64,000 bases of DNA, from contig NZ_AQRC01000012.1 of NCBI RefSeq assembly GCF_000737065.1, positions 1-64,000 of the forward strand. The letters run 5' to 3'. Position 1 is the stretch's first letter, and the number at the start of each line of letters is the position of its first letter. This document shows positions 15,888 to 25,717 of this stretch, piece by piece. This DNA comes from Thioclava atlantica. GTDB lineage: Bacteria > Pseudomonadota > Alphaproteobacteria > Rhodobacterales > Rhodobacteraceae. Made by a program: the position numbers and the translations under genes. The notes under the pieces were generated by a model. That model was not told where the DNA came from. It was given only the letters and a program-made list of their open reading frames with translations, and did no database searches.

Positions 15888-17462
15888 GTGAAAATCGGAG
15901 CTCCGAAGGAGATTTTCGAGGGCGAGGCGCGTGTCGCCATGACGCCCGACTCGGCTCTGCAACTGCAGAAGCTGGGCCATGAATGCTTCATCGAGACGGG
16001 GGCGGGCCTGAAGGCCGGCTTCACCGACGAGGCCTATGAAGCCGCCAACGTGACCGTGATCAAGACCGCCGCCGCGCTCTTCAAGGAGGTGGATTTCCTG
16101 ATCAAGGTCCGTCCGCCGACCGATACCGAGGTCAAGCGGCTCAAGCCCGGCCAGACCCTGATCTCCTTCTTCTATCCGGCGCAGAACGAGGCGCTGCTGA
16201 AGGCCGCCGAGAAGACCGGCGCGAACGTGATCGCGATGGACATGGTGCCGCGGATCTCGCGCGCCCAGAAGATGGACGCATTGTCGTCCATGGCCAATAT
16301 CGCGGGCTATCGCGCGGTGATCGAGGCGGGCAACAATTTCGGCCGCTTCTTCACCGGCCAGGTGACGGCGGCGGGCAAGGTGCCCCCGGCGAAGGTCCTC
16401 GTGGTCGGTGCAGGTGTGGCGGGTCTCGCCGCGATCGGCACCTCGACCTCGCTCGGTGCGATCACCTATGCGTTCGACGTGCGTCCCGAGGTGGCGGAAC
16501 AGATCGAGTCGATGGGCGCCGAATTCGTCTATCTCGAATTCGAGGAAGAGCAGACCGACGGCGCCACCACCGGTGGCTACGCCGCGCCCTCTTCGCCGGA
16601 GTTCCGCGAGGCGCAACTCAAGAAATTCCGCGAGCTTGCGCCCGATATCGACATCGTCATCACCACCGCGCTGATCCCGGGCCGCGACGCCCCGGTGCTC
16701 TGGACCAAGGACATGGTCGAGGCGATGAAGCCCGGCTCGGTCATCGTCGACCTCGCCGCCGAGCGCGGCGGCAACTGCGAACTGACCAGGCCCGACGAGA
16801 AGATCGTCAGCGACAATGGCGTGACCATCGTCGGCTATACCGACTTCCCCTCGCGCATGGCCACGCAATCCTCGACCCTCTACGCGACCAATATCCGTCA
16901 CATGATGACGGATCTGACGCCCGAGAAGGACGGTGTCGTCGTCCATAACATGGAAGACGATGTGATCCGCGGCGCGACCGTCGCCTATCAGGGCGAGATC
17001 ACCTTCCCGCCGCCGCCGCCGAAGGTGGCTGCGATCGCGGCGAAGAAGCCGACCGAGAAGCCGAAGGAACTGACGCCCGAGGAAAAACGGGCGCAGGAAA
17101 TCGCGGCCTTCAAGAAGCAGACCAAGAACCAGGTCACGCTGATCACGATCGGCGCGGTGCTGCTGCTCGGCGTGGGCCTCGTCGCGCCCGCCAGCTTCAT
17201 GCAGCACTTCATCGTCTTCGTGCTGAGCTGCTTCGTCGGCTTCCAGGTGATCTGGAACGTCTCGCATTCGCTGCACACGCCGCTGATGGCGGTCACGAAC
17301 GCGATCTCCTCGATCATCATTCTCGGCGCGTTGCTGCAGATCGGCTCGGGCTCGTGGCTCGTGATCCTGCTCGCCGCGCTCTCGGTCTTCATGGCCGGGA
17401 TCAACATCTTCGGTGGCTTCATGGTCACCCGGCGCATGCTCGCCATGTTCCAGAAATCGTAA
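15888..17462 (+). CDS. pntA: NAD(P) transhydrogenase subunit alpha
   Basis: The 524-aa subunit contains the NAD(H)-binding domain I (about residues 1-370; [20 protein letters not shown] at the start, [14 protein letters not shown] around 170). A Pro/Lys-rich linker follows, with four membrane helices at the C-terminus (about 420-515). With PntB it forms the inner-membrane proton pump that reduces NADP+ with NADH. The alpha subunit is in one piece, as in enterobacteria. Some alphaproteobacteria split it. The GTG start is chosen because GGGGGAG lies 6-12 bases upstream and the resulting N-terminus matches the family. pntB follows after 13 bases. Confidence 0.93.
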   Translation: MKIGAPKEIFEGEARVAMTPDSALQLQKLGHECFIETGAGLKAGFTDEAYEAANVTVIKTAAALFKEVDFLIKVRPPTDTEVKRLKPGQTLISFFYPAQNEALLKAAEKTGANVIAMDMVPRISRAQKMDALSSMANIAGYRAVIEAGNNFGRFFTGQVTAAGKVPPAKVLVVGAGVAGLAAIGTSTSLGAITYAFDVRPEVAEQIESMGAEFVYLEFEEEQTDGATTGGYAAPSSPEFREAQLKKFRELAPDIDIVITTALIPGRDAPVLWTKDMVEAMKPGSVIVDLAAERGGNCELTRPDEKIVSDNGVTIVGYTDFPSRMATQSSTLYATNIRHMMTDLTPEKDGVVVHNMEDDVIRGATVAYQGEITFPPPPPKVAAIAAKKPTEKPKELTPEEKRAQEIAAFKKQTKNQVTLITIGAVLLLGVGLVAPASFMQHFIVFVLSCFVGFQVIWNVSHSLHTPLMAVTNAISSIIILGALLQIGSGSWLVILLAALSVFMAGINIFGGFMVTRRMLAMFQKS

Positions 17463-17475
17463 GGGGGCCGGGATT

Positions 17476-18909
17476 ATGGAAAACGGATTCTCGACCGCCG
17501 CCTATGTCGTCGCGGCTGTTCTCTTCATCCTCTCGCTCGGCGGCCTCTCGGGGCAGGAGAGCGCGAAACGCGCCGTGTGGTACGGCATCGTGGGCATGGC
17601 GCTGGCGGTTGTCGCCACGCTGATCGGTCCCGGCTCGGGCCTGTGGCTGCTTTCGGTCGTTCTGATCGCGGCGGGGGGCATCATCGGCTGGTTCGTCGCG
17701 AACCGCGTGCAGATGACCGAGATGCCGCAGCTCGTCGCCGCGATGCATTCGCTGGTGGGCCTCGCGGCGGTCTTCGTGGGCTATAACGCCTATATCGAGG
17801 CCGCGCGCGTCGGCGCGATGGACGAAGCCGCACGCGCTTCGCTGACCGGTTTCGCCGCGATCCTCGCGCATAAGAGCCCGGTGGAGCTGTCGATCCTGCG
17901 CGTCGAGCTGTTCCTCGGCGTATTCATCGGGGCGGTGACCTTCACCGGCTCCGTGGTCGCCTTCGGCAAGCTCGCGGGCAAGGTGACCTCGAAGGCCACG
18001 AAGCTGCCCGGCGGTCACATGCTCAACGCGACCGCCGCGATCCTCTCGGTTCTGCTGCTCATCGCCTTCCTCAACGGGGCAGGGGCCTGGGCGCTGATCG
18101 CGATGACGCTCCTAGCCTTCTTCATCGGTTTCCACCTGATCATGGGCATCGGCGGCGCCGACATGCCGGTCGTGGTCTCGATGCTGAACTCCTATTCGGG
18201 CTGGGCCGCGGCGGCGATCGGCTTCTCGCTGGGCAACGATCTGCTGATCGTGACCGGTGCGCTGGTCGGCTCCTCGGGTGCGATCCTGTCCTACATCATG
18301 TGCAAGGCGATGAACCGCTCGTTCATCTCGGTCATCCTCGGCGGCTTCGGCAATACCTCGGGCCCCGCGATGGAGGTCGAGGGCGAGCAGGTGTCGATCG
18401 ACGCGGACGGCGTGGCGAACGCGCTCAAGGATGCCGACTCGGTCATCATCGTGCCGGGCTACGGCATGGCGGTGGCGCAGGCCCAGCAGGCGGTCTCGGA
18501 ACTGACCCGCAAGCTGCGCGCCGCCGGCAAGGAGGTGCGCTTCGCGATCCATCCGGTCGCCGGTCGCCTTCCGGGCCACATGAACGTGCTTCTGGCCGAG
18601 GCGAAGGTGCCTTACGACATCGTTCTGGAAATGGACGAGATCAACGAGGACTTCCCCGATACCGACGTGGTGATCGTGATCGGCTCGAACGACATCGTGA
18701 ACCCCGCAGCCCAGGAAGACCCGAACTCGCCGATCGCCGGCATGCCGGTTCTCGAAGTGTGGAAGGCCAAGCAGGTGTTCGTCTCGAAGCGTGGTCAGGG
18801 CACGGGCTATTCGGGCATCGAGAACCCGCTCTTCTACAAGGAGAACACGCGGATGTTCTATGGCGATGCGAAGAACTCGGTGAACTCGCTGCTGCCGCTG
18901 ATCGACTGA
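17476..18909 (+). CDS. pntB: NAD(P) transhydrogenase subunit beta
   Basis: This 477-aa partner of PntA has an N-terminal half with about eight to nine membrane helices and a C-terminal NADP(H)-binding domain III (from about residue 290). That domain contains [36 protein letters not shown] and [12 protein letters not shown]. Domain III faces the cytoplasm and exchanges hydride with PntA. The start ([10 protein letters not shown]) is 13 bases after pntA. The operon ends with a strong terminator just downstream. Confidence 0.93.
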   Translation: MENGFSTAAYVVAAVLFILSLGGLSGQESAKRAVWYGIVGMALAVVATLIGPGSGLWLLSVVLIAAGGIIGWFVANRVQMTEMPQLVAAMHSLVGLAAVFVGYNAYIEAARVGAMDEAARASLTGFAAILAHKSPVELSILRVELFLGVFIGAVTFTGSVVAFGKLAGKVTSKATKLPGGHMLNATAAILSVLLLIAFLNGAGAWALIAMTLLAFFIGFHLIMGIGGADMPVVVSMLNSYSGWAAAAIGFSLGNDLLIVTGALVGSSGAILSYIMCKAMNRSFISVILGGFGNTSGPAMEVEGEQVSIDADGVANALKDADSVIIVPGYGMAVAQAQQAVSELTRKLRAAGKEVRFAIHPVAGRLPGHMNVLLAEAKVPYDIVLEMDEINEDFPDTDVVIVIGSNDIVNPAAQEDPNSPIAGMPVLEVWKAKQVFVSKRGQGTGYSGIENPLFYKENTRMFYGDAKNSVNSLLPLID

Positions 18910-18929
18910 TCTTCGGGCAAAGGAAATGG

Positions 18930-18960
18930 AAACGGCCGGTCGCTGGACCGGCCGTTTTTC
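18930..18960 (+). terminator. Rho-independent terminator of pntAB
   Basis: A 12-bp perfect stem (AAACGGCCGGTC with GACCGGCCGTTT, loop GCTG) is followed by further T residues. It lies 20 bases after the pntB stop. Confidence 0.9.
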
Positions 18961-18973
18961 TTTGGAGGGACAA

Positions 18974-19106
18974 GGGCTGCGCCCGACCCTTGGGTGGGCG
19001 CTTTGCTGCCCTTGAGGTCTACGCTTTATCTCAAAAGCCCGAATGTCGCTTGAACCCGCGAGCCATCGCCAACGCGCTCTCCCGGGGGGAGGGTCGGGCG
19101 CAGCCC
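18974..19106. repeat. 17-bp perfect inverted repeat, 99-bp spacer
   Basis: GGGCTGCGCCCGACCCT at 18974-18990 occurs in exact inverted orientation at 19090-19106. The stretch between and after it is dense in further G/C palindromes (GGGCGC, GCCCGG, CGCCCCG). It lies between the pntB terminator and the convergent sufE gene, with no ORF of its own. It resembles palindromic intergenic repeats common in this group; a search of the genome would show copy number. Confidence 0.65.
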
Positions 19107-19151
19107 GGGGCTGGTCGCCCCGCGCCAAGCGTTTAATGGAGAGGTGCCGAC

Positions 19152-19580
19152 TTAGGCGCTCGCCGCTTCGCCAGCCAATTTCCGGATCCGCTCGACCATC
19201 GCGCGCAGCCCGTTCGAGCGTTGCGCCGAGAGATGCTCGTTCAGCCCCAACCGGCCCAGCTCGGCGGCGGCATCGACCTCGAGAACCTCGGTGACGCTCA
19301 GCCCGGAATAGAGCGCGTGCAGGATCGCGATCAGCCCCTGCACGATCATCGCGTCGCTCTCACCGTCGAAATCGAAGATCGCCTGCGGGCCCGTACCCTC
19401 GATCCGGGGCAGGAGCCAGACCTGGCTCGCGCAGCCCTCGACCTTGGTCGCGGGCACCTTCACCGCCTCGTCGAGCGGTGCCATCTCGCGTCCGAGCTCG
19501 ATCACATGCCGGTAGCGATCCTCCCAGTCGTCGAGGAATTCGAAGGTCTCGGCAATCTCTTCAAACGCTTCGCTGGCCAT
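19152..19580 (-). CDS. sufE: SufE-family sulfur acceptor
   Basis: The 142-aa protein carries the SufE domain throughout, with the acceptor cysteine C50 in VEGCASQVWL. SufE takes sulfur from the cysteine desulfurase SufS and passes it on for iron-sulfur cluster assembly. The start at 19580 is preferred because GGAGG sits 9 bases before it; the ATG three codons upstream lies directly on that same motif and is too close. No other suf gene is adjacent, so it is a stand-alone copy. Confidence 0.85.
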   Translation of the reverse strand: MASEAFEEIAETFEFLDDWEDRYRHVIELGREMAPLDEAVKVPATKVEGCASQVWLLPRIEGTGPQAIFDFDGESDAMIVQGLIAILHALYSGLSVTEVLEVDAAAELGRLGLNEHLSAQRSNGLRAMVERIRKLAGEAASA

Positions 19581-19719
19581 CTCTCGCATCCTCCGGATCT
19601 AGGGGGCGCCGCCCATGGGACGCCCCTTGCCTAGCGACTTGCGAAGCCAGCGTCCAGACGCGCCTTTTCAAAAGCCGCGCGATCGGCTACCAGAGGTCAG
19701 GGACAGCTCCGGAGCAACC

Positions 19720-20220
19720 ATGAAAAAAGCCCTGATCGCGGCATTTGCCCTGACCCTCGCCACCGCCGGCTGCGGCACGATCCGCGAGAGCAGGCTCAAC
19801 CCGTTCAACTGGTTCGGCAAGGATCGCGCCGAGGCGCAGGCGACGACGCTCGCGCCGCGCGGCGGCTACCCGGTCAAGGTCGGCAAGCCCGGCCAGCAGC
19901 CGGTCGCCACGGTCTCGAGCCTGAGCGTCGAGAAGATCCCGACGGGGGCCATCATCACCGCGATCGGCTTGCCTCCGACGCAGGGCTTCTGGGATACCGA
20001 TCTGGTCGCGCTCAACGACGGGCTGCCGGATGCGAATGGCACGCTGACCTATCGTTTCATGGTCACTCCGCCCCCCGCCGAGAGCCTCGATGCGCGCCGC
20101 GTCTCGACGCCGCAATCGCGCGAGCTCTCCGCCGCCGCCTTCCTGAGCAACTACAAGCTCGAAGGCGTGCGCAAGATCGTGGTCGAAGGCGTGGGCAATG
20201 CACGTTCGGTGCAGCGGTAA
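19720..20220 (+). CDS. Hypothetical lipoprotein
   Basis: This 166-aa protein has a lipoprotein signal peptide: MKKALIAAFALTLATAGC with the modified Cys at about residue 18. The mature part has no domain I recognise, though a stretch around residues 65-100 (SLSVEKIPTGAIITAIGLPP, TQGFWDTDLVALN) looks like a compact beta-rich fold. It is probably anchored to a periplasmic membrane face. It resembles conserved hypothetical lipoproteins of the Rhodobacterales. It is divergent from sufE and convergent with rnd. Confidence 0.75.
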   Translation: MKKALIAAFALTLATAGCGTIRESRLNPFNWFGKDRAEAQATTLAPRGGYPVKVGKPGQQPVATVSSLSVEKIPTGAIITAIGLPPTQGFWDTDLVALNDGLPDANGTLTYRFMVTPPPAESLDARRVSTPQSRELSAAAFLSNYKLEGVRKIVVEGVGNARSVQR

Positions 20221-20291
20221 GCCACTTCACTGACCTGGTGTGACGACGGCAGGCACGGCCCGGGGGATGCCCCGGAGGCTGCGCGCCGGTG

Positions 20292-21455
20292 TCAGACGTC
20301 GATCAACCGCACCGCGCCGCTATCCGCCGTCAGCGCGACTTCGCCCTTGGCGAGCCGCAGCGCATCCTTGCCGAAGACTTCCGCACGCCAGCCATGAAGC
20401 GCGGGGACATCACGCTTGCCGGCCGCGATCCGGTCCAGATCCGACGAGGTCGCGATCAGTTTCGCCGCGACGCCGGTCTCCTGGCTCTTGGCCTTCAGAA
20501 GCACCCGAAGAAGGTCGCCAAGCGCGGTGTCGACCTGCAATTGCTGCGCCTGGTCGGAGGGACGCGGCAGCTTGTCGGCGGGGGCTTCGAGCCCTTCCTT
20601 CACCGCGTTCAGGATGCCTTCGGCGATCTCGCCGCGCCGCGCCTCGCGCAGCAGCAACCGCGAGCGGCCAAGCTCGTCGATCGAGGTCGGCTTGGTCGAG
20701 GCCAGCTCAAGCAGCGCGTCGTCCTTGAAGATTCGGCTCCGCGGGATGTTGCGGTTCTGGGCATAGCCTTCGCGGAACCGCGCCAGCTCGCGCACGATGG
20801 CGAGGAAGCGGCCCGAATTGGTCCGGGTCTTCACCCGCGTCCACGCATCCTCGGGGCGGTTGATATAGGTCTCGGGGTTCAGCAAGACCGCCTCTTCCTC
20901 CTCGACCCAGGGCTCGCGGCCCGACTTCTTGAGCTGCTCCGACAGGAATTCGTAGATCACCCGCAAATGGGTGACATCGGCGATCGCGTATTTCTTCTGC
21001 GCCTCGGTCAGCGGGCGGCGCGACCAGTCGGTGAAGCGCGACGACTTGTCGAGCGACTGCTTGGCGATCTTGCGCACCAGCGTCTCGTAACCCACCTGCT
21101 CGCCGAAGCCGCAGACCATCGCGGCGATCTGCGTGTCGAAGAGCGGATCGGGGAAGACCTGCGCATCGGTGAAGAAGATCTCGAGATCCTGCCGCGCGGC
21201 GTGGAAGACTTTCACCGTCTCCTTGTGGCGGAAGAGATCGTAGAGCGGCTCGAGCGACAGCCCGTCAGACAGCGGATCGACCAGCACCGCATCGTCATCC
21301 TGACCCTCGCGCTCGGGAAGTGCCATCTGCACGAGGCAGAGCTTGGACCAGTAGGTTCGCTCGCGCAGGAACTCGGTGTCGATGGTGACGTAGGGCTCGG
21401 ACTTCGCCTTTTCGCAGAAGGCTGCGAGGGCGTCGGTCGTGGTGATGGTCTGCAT
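20292..21455 (-). CDS. rnd: Ribonuclease D
   Basis: This 387-aa 3'-5' exoribonuclease acts in tRNA 3' end maturation. The DEDD exonuclease domain is visible, with D26 and E28 in TIDTEFLRERTYW. Further acidic residues lie in VFHAARQDLEIFF and in YAIADVTHLRVIYEFL (Tyr and Asp of the last motif). An HRDC domain follows at about residues 205-290 and a helical tail completes the RNase D length. It stands alone and converges with the lipoprotein gene; the 70-base gap between the stops is G/C palindromic. Confidence 0.9.
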   Translation of the reverse strand: MQTITTTDALAAFCEKAKSEPYVTIDTEFLRERTYWSKLCLVQMALPEREGQDDDAVLVDPLSDGLSLEPLYDLFRHKETVKVFHAARQDLEIFFTDAQVFPDPLFDTQIAAMVCGFGEQVGYETLVRKIAKQSLDKSSRFTDWSRRPLTEAQKKYAIADVTHLRVIYEFLSEQLKKSGREPWVEEEEAVLLNPETYINRPEDAWTRVKTRTNSGRFLAIVRELARFREGYAQNRNIPRSRIFKDDALLELASTKPTSIDELGRSRLLLREARRGEIAEGILNAVKEGLEAPADKLPRPSDQAQQLQVDTALGDLLRVLLKAKSQETGVAAKLIATSSDLDRIAAGKRDVPALHGWRAEVFGKDALRLAKGEVALTADSGAVRLIDV

Positions 21456-21580
21456 ATCGTGCTTTCAAGATGGTGCGGGGTCATCCCGCTCGATCCATTT
21501 CCCCTAAACGCTCGGAGGCGGAAAGGGAAGGGTGGGGCGGAACGGGTCTTGAAAAGCGTGTCCCGAGTGCCCAGTCGGCC

Positions 21581-22333
21581 TCAGAGATGCAACATGTAGG
21601 CCGCCCAGACGAGGCCGTAGAGCACGGGTTGGTGAATGAGATAGATCGGCAGGGTATGGCGCCCCGCAAAGAGCGCGATCTTCAGTGCGCCGGTAACCTC
21701 CTCGGGCCGGTAGCGCGCGGCTCGCGCCCAAAGGCCCGTCCGCTCGAAGAGCTTGGCCGCCGCCATCCCCCACAGGAAGGGGCCGAGCCAGGGAAAGACC
21801 GGCTCGAAATCCATCGAGGGCCGCCAATGGGTCGAGAGCCCGAGCCACCACAGCCAGGGATGGTCGAAGGCGGGCGAGACGAAAGCGAGGTGTATCCAGA
21901 TCGCGCCCGCCCCGAGCGCCGCGAGAACGGGCCAGGGCAGCCATAGCAGCGCCGCCCCGATCAGCGAGCTGACCGCGATCGAATGCAGGATGCCGTAATA
22001 GATGAAGACCTGCGGCATCATCACATAGGTCGCCGCGCTCACCAGGGCCGCTGCGCCCGCCACCTTGCCCAGACGCCGCCAGAACGGCCCCGCGCGGAAA
22101 CCGCGGCGATGGGCGAGCACGAGGCTCAGCCCCGCCATGAAGACGAAGGTGCCCGCGACGAGCCGCGCGAAGTTCATCCAGGGGGCGGAGAAGATCGTGC
22201 CCGGCGGCGCGAAGCCGAAATTCTCCAGATCAAAGGTGAAGTGGAACGCCGCCATGCCGATCAGCGCCACCGCCCGCACCAGGTCGGGCAGGATCAGCCG
22301 TCCGCGCGGGGGGGTAGGGCTCTGCGTGTCCAT
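21581..22333 (-). CDS. DUF1624 / heparan-alpha-glucosaminide N-acetyltransferase-like membrane protein
   Basis: The 250-aa protein has about seven hydrophobic segments. The start of the conserved domain reads LPDLVRAVALIGMAAFHFTFDLENFG, and the C-terminal pattern is GRHTLPIYLIHQPVLYG. These fit DUF1624, a bacterial relative of lysosomal acetyl-CoA:heparan N-acetyltransferase and of acyltransferase-3 proteins. It may acetylate an envelope sugar, but no substrate can be inferred. It follows purN on the same strand with a gap of about 70 bases. Confidence 0.75.
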   Translation of the reverse strand: MDTQSPTPPRGRLILPDLVRAVALIGMAAFHFTFDLENFGFAPPGTIFSAPWMNFARLVAGTFVFMAGLSLVLAHRRGFRAGPFWRRLGKVAGAAALVSAATYVMMPQVFIYYGILHSIAVSSLIGAALLWLPWPVLAALGAGAIWIHLAFVSPAFDHPWLWWLGLSTHWRPSMDFEPVFPWLGPFLWGMAAAKLFERTGLWARAARYRPEEVTGALKIALFAGRHTLPIYLIHQPVLYGLVWAAYMLHL

Positions 22334-22404
22334 TCCGCTTTCATGCGCGAAGCCGGGCGCGCCCGCAAGCGGGCCTTGCGCATTTCGGCGTGAGCGTGCC
22401 GCTT

Positions 22405-22992
22405 TCAGAGAAAGACCGGCTCGCGTTTGCCTTCGGCGAAGCGGCGCAGCACGGCCGGGTAGAGGCGATGCTCCTGCACCAGCACCCGCGCGGCCAATTC
22501 GTCGGGGGTGTCGCCCGGCTCGACCGGCACCCGCGCCTGCCCCAGGATCGGCCCGTCATCGAGCACCGGCGTGACTTCGTGGACGGTGCAGCCCGCCTCC
22601 GTGTCGCCCGCCTCGATCGCGCGCCTGTGGGTGTGCAAACCGGGATATTTCGGCAGGAGCGAGGGATGGATGTTCAGCATCCGGCCCGCGAACCGTTCGA
22701 CGAATTCGGGCGTCAGGACCCGCATGAAACCCGCAAGGCACAGGATGTCCGGCTTTACCGCGAGGATCGGCTTGAGAAGCTCGGCCTCGAAACCGGTGCG
22801 GTCCTTGCCATAGGGGCGGTGGTCGATCGCCGCGGTCGGCACGCCCATCCGCGCGGCCTTGTCGAGACCCGTGGCCCGGGCGTCGTTCGAGGCGACCAGA
22901 ACCGGGCGGGCAGGGTGATCGTCCACCATGCTCTCGACGAGGCGGACCATGTTCGACCCGCCGCCCGAGATCAGGATCGCGACGCGGATCAC
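22405..22992 (-). CDS. purN: Phosphoribosylglycinamide formyltransferase
   Basis: This 195-aa enzyme transfers the formyl group from 10-formyl-THF to GAR, the third step of purine synthesis. Motifs seen are [10 protein letters not shown] at the phosphate-binding start, [22 protein letters not shown] with the catalytic Asn and His, and [13 protein letters not shown] with the catalytic Asp. The start codon is GTG and overlaps the purM stop (GTGA), so the two are translationally coupled. Confidence 0.92.
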   Translation of the reverse strand: MIRVAILISGGGSNMVRLVESMVDDHPARPVLVASNDARATGLDKAARMGVPTAAIDHRPYGKDRTGFEAELLKPILAVKPDILCLAGFMRVLTPEFVERFAGRMLNIHPSLLPKYPGLHTHRRAIEAGDTEAGCTVHEVTPVLDDGPILGQARVPVEPGDTPDELAARVLVQEHRLYPAVLRRFAEGKREPVFL

Positions 22993-24035
22993 AGCAGGCG
23001 GCCCTCATAGGCCACGCCCTCGCCCGCAGTGACCGTACCGATGCGGGTGACCTGCTCGCCCTCTGCCGCAAGCAGCGCCGCGATCTCGTCCGCGCGCTCG
23101 GCGGCGACCACGACGATCATGCCGATGCCGCAGTTGAAGGTCTTGAGCAGCTCGCGCTCCTCCATCGCCGCGGTCTCGGCCAGCCAGCGGAAGACGCCCG
23201 GCAGTTCCCAGCTATCGAGGTCGATCTTTGCGCCCATCCCCTCGGGCAGCACGCGCGGCAGGTTCTCGGTCAGGCCGCCGCCGGTGATATGGGCGAGCGC
23301 ATGAACGCCGCCCGCGCGCACCGCCGCGAGGCATTGCTTGACGTAAAGCCGCGTGGGCGCCAGCAGCGCCGCGCCCAGCGTGCCCTCGCCGAAGGGGCAA
23401 TCCGCCTCCCAGCCGAGGCCCGACATCTCGACCACCTTGCGCACGAAGGAATAGCCGTTCGAATGCACGCCGTTCGAGCCGAGCCCGAGCAGCACGTCGC
23501 CCTCGGCCACGCCGCTTGGCAGATCGCTGCCACGCTCCATCGCCCCCACGGCAAAGCCCGCGAGGTCGAAATCGCCCTCGGAATACATGCCCGGCATCTC
23601 CGCCGTCTCGCCGCCGATCAGCGCACAGCCCGATTGCGCGCAGCCCTCGGCGATGCCCTCGACGATGCGCGCGGCCTGATCGACCTCGAGCTTGCCGGTC
23701 GCGAAATAGTCGAGGAAGAACAGCGGCTCGGCGCCTTGGCAGACCAGATCGTTGACGCACATCGCGACCAGATCGATCCCGATCGTGTCGACATTGCCGG
23801 TGTCGATCGCGATGCGCAGCTTGGTGCCCACCCCATCGGTCGCGCCCACGAGGATCGGGTCGGAATAGCCCGCCGCCTTCAGATCGAAAAGCGCGCCGAA
23901 GCCGCCCAGGCCCGACATCGTGCCGGGGCGTTGCGTGCGCTTGGCCGCGGGCTTGATCCGTTCGACCAACGCGTTGCCCGCGTCGATATCCACGCCCGCA
24001 TCTGCATAGGTCAGGCCCGGCTTCTTCTCACTCAT
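22989..24035 (-). CDS. purM: Phosphoribosylformylglycinamidine cyclo-ligase
   Basis: This 348-aa AIR synthetase closes the imidazole ring in the fifth purine step using ATP. The N-terminus [19 protein letters not shown] and the segments [34 protein letters not shown] and [15 protein letters not shown] are diagnostic. The start at 24035 (MSEKKPGL) is chosen by family alignment; the longer frame upstream is unsupported. purN follows with a 4-base overlap. Pathway neighbours other than purN are not in the window. Confidence 0.93.
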   Translation of the reverse strand: MSEKKPGLTYADAGVDIDAGNALVERIKPAAKRTQRPGTMSGLGGFGALFDLKAAGYSDPILVGATDGVGTKLRIAIDTGNVDTIGIDLVAMCVNDLVCQGAEPLFFLDYFATGKLEVDQAARIVEGIAEGCAQSGCALIGGETAEMPGMYSEGDFDLAGFAVGAMERGSDLPSGVAEGDVLLGLGSNGVHSNGYSFVRKVVEMSGLGWEADCPFGEGTLGAALLAPTRLYVKQCLAAVRAGGVHALAHITGGGLTENLPRVLPEGMGAKIDLDSWELPGVFRWLAETAAMEERELLKTFNCGIGMIVVVAAERADEIAALLAAEGEQVTRIGTVTAGEGVAYEGRLL

Positions 24036-24168
24036 CGCGGCGCACTCCGTCAGGGATTCTTGCGGCGAAGCCCTAGCGTAATGCCACGCCTCCCGCAACG
24101 TCTCAGCCCCCGTATGCGCGGCTTTTCTTGACGCCCGCGCCCTCCGTGATAGAGGAAAACGCAATGGT

Positions 24169-24245
24169 GGGCCTGTAGCTCAATTGGTTAGAGCAGGGCG
24201 CTCATAACGCCTTGGTTGGGGGTTCGAGTCCCTCCGGGCCTACCA
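24169..24245 (+). tRNA. tRNA with CAT anticodon, probably Ile2 (lysidine type)
   Basis: The cloverleaf is 77 bases including CCA. The acceptor pairs GGGCCTG with CGGGCCT using two G-U pairs, and the anticodon loop CTCATAA has CAT at 24203-24205. CAT can mean initiator Met, elongator Met or Ile2. The C4-G69 and C5-G68 pairs are features reported for recognition by TilS, which would convert it to an AUA-reading tRNA-Ile. G1-U72 argues against a canonical initiator. Elongator Met cannot be fully excluded. Confidence 0.85.
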
Positions 24246-24399
24246 GTTCACCTCTCCTTCCCCGTGGAAATCCGGTGCGCCCGAGCCCCGGCGCGACCCG
24301 CTCCCGCATCTCGCCGGGATGTGAAGCCCGGAGCGCGTCCTGTCCGGAACCGGCCCGCGCGCTAGCTGTTGGCCCGATGACAGCAACAAGGAGCGCGCG

Positions 24400-25227
24400 A
24401 TGACCGTCCCGACGATCACCCTCAACGATGGCACCCGGATCCCCCAGCTCGGGCTCGGGGTCTGGAAGATGGAGGATGGCGCGGTTTCCGGCATCATCCG
24501 CAGCGCCCTCGGCGCGGGCTATCGCCATATCGACACCGCCGCCGCCTATGGCAATGAGGCGGGCGTCGGTCGTGGCATCGCGGAATGCGATCTCCCGCGC
24601 GAGGAGATCTTCGTCACCTCCAAGCTCTGGAACGACAAGCAGGGCTATGACGCCGCGCTGCGGGGCTTCGACGAGACGATGGGCAAGCTCGGTCTCGACC
24701 GGCTCGATCTCTACCTGATCCACTGGCCGATGCCGCATCAGGGCCTCTATGTCGAGACGTGGAAGGCGCTGATCCGTCTGCGCGAGGAGGGGCGGGTGCG
24801 CGCGATCGGCGTGTCGAACTTCCTGCCCGACCATCTCGAGAGGCTGATCGAGGAAACCGGCGAGGCCCCGGCGATCAACCAGATCGAGCTGCATCCCCGC
24901 TTCCAGCAGGCCGCCCAACGCGAGGTGCATCGCAAGCTCGGGATCGCCACCGAATGCTGGTCGCCACTGGGGCAGGGCGAGGCGCTCGCGCATCCGGACC
25001 TGAAACGGATCGGCGCGCGCTACGCCAAGTCGCCCGCGCAGGTGATCCTGCGCTGGCAGATGCAGCTGGGCTGCGTCTCGATCCCGAAAAGCGCGAACCA
25101 CGAGCGGCTGCGCGAGAATATCTCGATCTTCGATTTCGAGTTGACCGAGGAGGAGATGGCGCAGATCAAGGAACTCGACGCCGGAGAGGGCCGGATCGGC
25201 CCGGACCCGGCCACCGCGAGGTTCTGA
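24400..25227 (+). CDS. Aldo/keto reductase
   Basis: This 275-aa single-domain (beta/alpha)8 NADPH oxidoreductase is of the 2,5-diketo-D-gluconate reductase type. The catalytic tetrad is visible: Asp and Tyr in YRHIDTAAAYGNE, Lys in VTSKLWND, and His in LYLIHWPMP. The cofactor-binding end has IPKSANHERLRENI. Members reduce a wide range of aldehydes and ketones in the cytoplasm; the natural substrate is unknown. It is followed after 10 bases by the YbaK gene. Confidence 0.85.
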   Translation: MTVPTITLNDGTRIPQLGLGVWKMEDGAVSGIIRSALGAGYRHIDTAAAYGNEAGVGRGIAECDLPREEIFVTSKLWNDKQGYDAALRGFDETMGKLGLDRLDLYLIHWPMPHQGLYVETWKALIRLREEGRVRAIGVSNFLPDHLERLIEETGEAPAINQIELHPRFQQAAQREVHRKLGIATECWSPLGQGEALAHPDLKRIGARYAKSPAQVILRWQMQLGCVSIPKSANHERLRENISIFDFELTEEEMAQIKELDAGEGRIGPDPATARF

Positions 25228-25237
25228 GAGGGCGCCG

Positions 25238-25717
25238 ATGGGCCATGCCACCCCGGCGACGCGGGCGCTGGATCGTGCCGGGGTCGCCTATCAGCTGCAC
25301 GAATATGCCTATGAGGCCGGTCAGGAGAAGATCGGCCTCCATGCCGCCGAGGCGATCGGGGCCGACCCCGCCCGTGTGCTCAAGACGCTGATGGTCGAGG
25401 TCGATGGCAGGCCCGCCTGCGCCGTGATCCCCTCGGACGCCTCGCTCTCGATGAAGAAGGTGGCCGCGGCCTTCGGCGGCAAGTCCGCGGTGATGATGGT
25501 GCCCGCGAAAGCCGAGAGGCTCACCGGTTTCCATACCGGCGGCATCAGCCCCTTCGGCCAGAAACGTGCCAGTCCCTTAGCTTTTGAGGCCGGCGCGCTG
25601 GATTGCGCGCGGATCATCCTCAACGGCGGCAAGCGAGGGCTGATGGTGGAGCTGTCGCCCGACGATGCGCTGGCGGCCGCCCGCGCCGAGGCCCGGCCCC
25701 TGATCGCCGATCAGTGA
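25238..25717 (+). CDS. ybaK: Cys-tRNA(Pro) deacylase, YbaK family
   Basis: This 159-aa protein is the size of YbaK/EbsC. It hydrolyses Cys-tRNA(Pro) formed by error of prolyl-tRNA synthetase. Diagnostic segments are ADPARVLKTLMVEVDG, KKVAAAFGGKSAVMM and GFHTGGISPFGQKR. It ends 7 bases inside the 3' end of the convergent DUF3422 gene. It is probably cotranscribed with the aldo/keto reductase. Confidence 0.88.
   Translation: MGHATPATRALDRAGVAYQLHEYAYEAGQEKIGLHAAEAIGADPARVLKTLMVEVDGRPACAVIPSDASLSMKKVAAAFGGKSAVMMVPAKAERLTGFHTGGISPFGQKRASPLAFEAGALDCARIILNGGKRGLMVELSPDDALAAARAEARPLIADQ

Noticed and set aside
15888-18909. Split or fused transhydrogenase
   Set aside because: PntA (524 aa) and PntB (477 aa) are both of normal enterobacterial-type length with intact domains.
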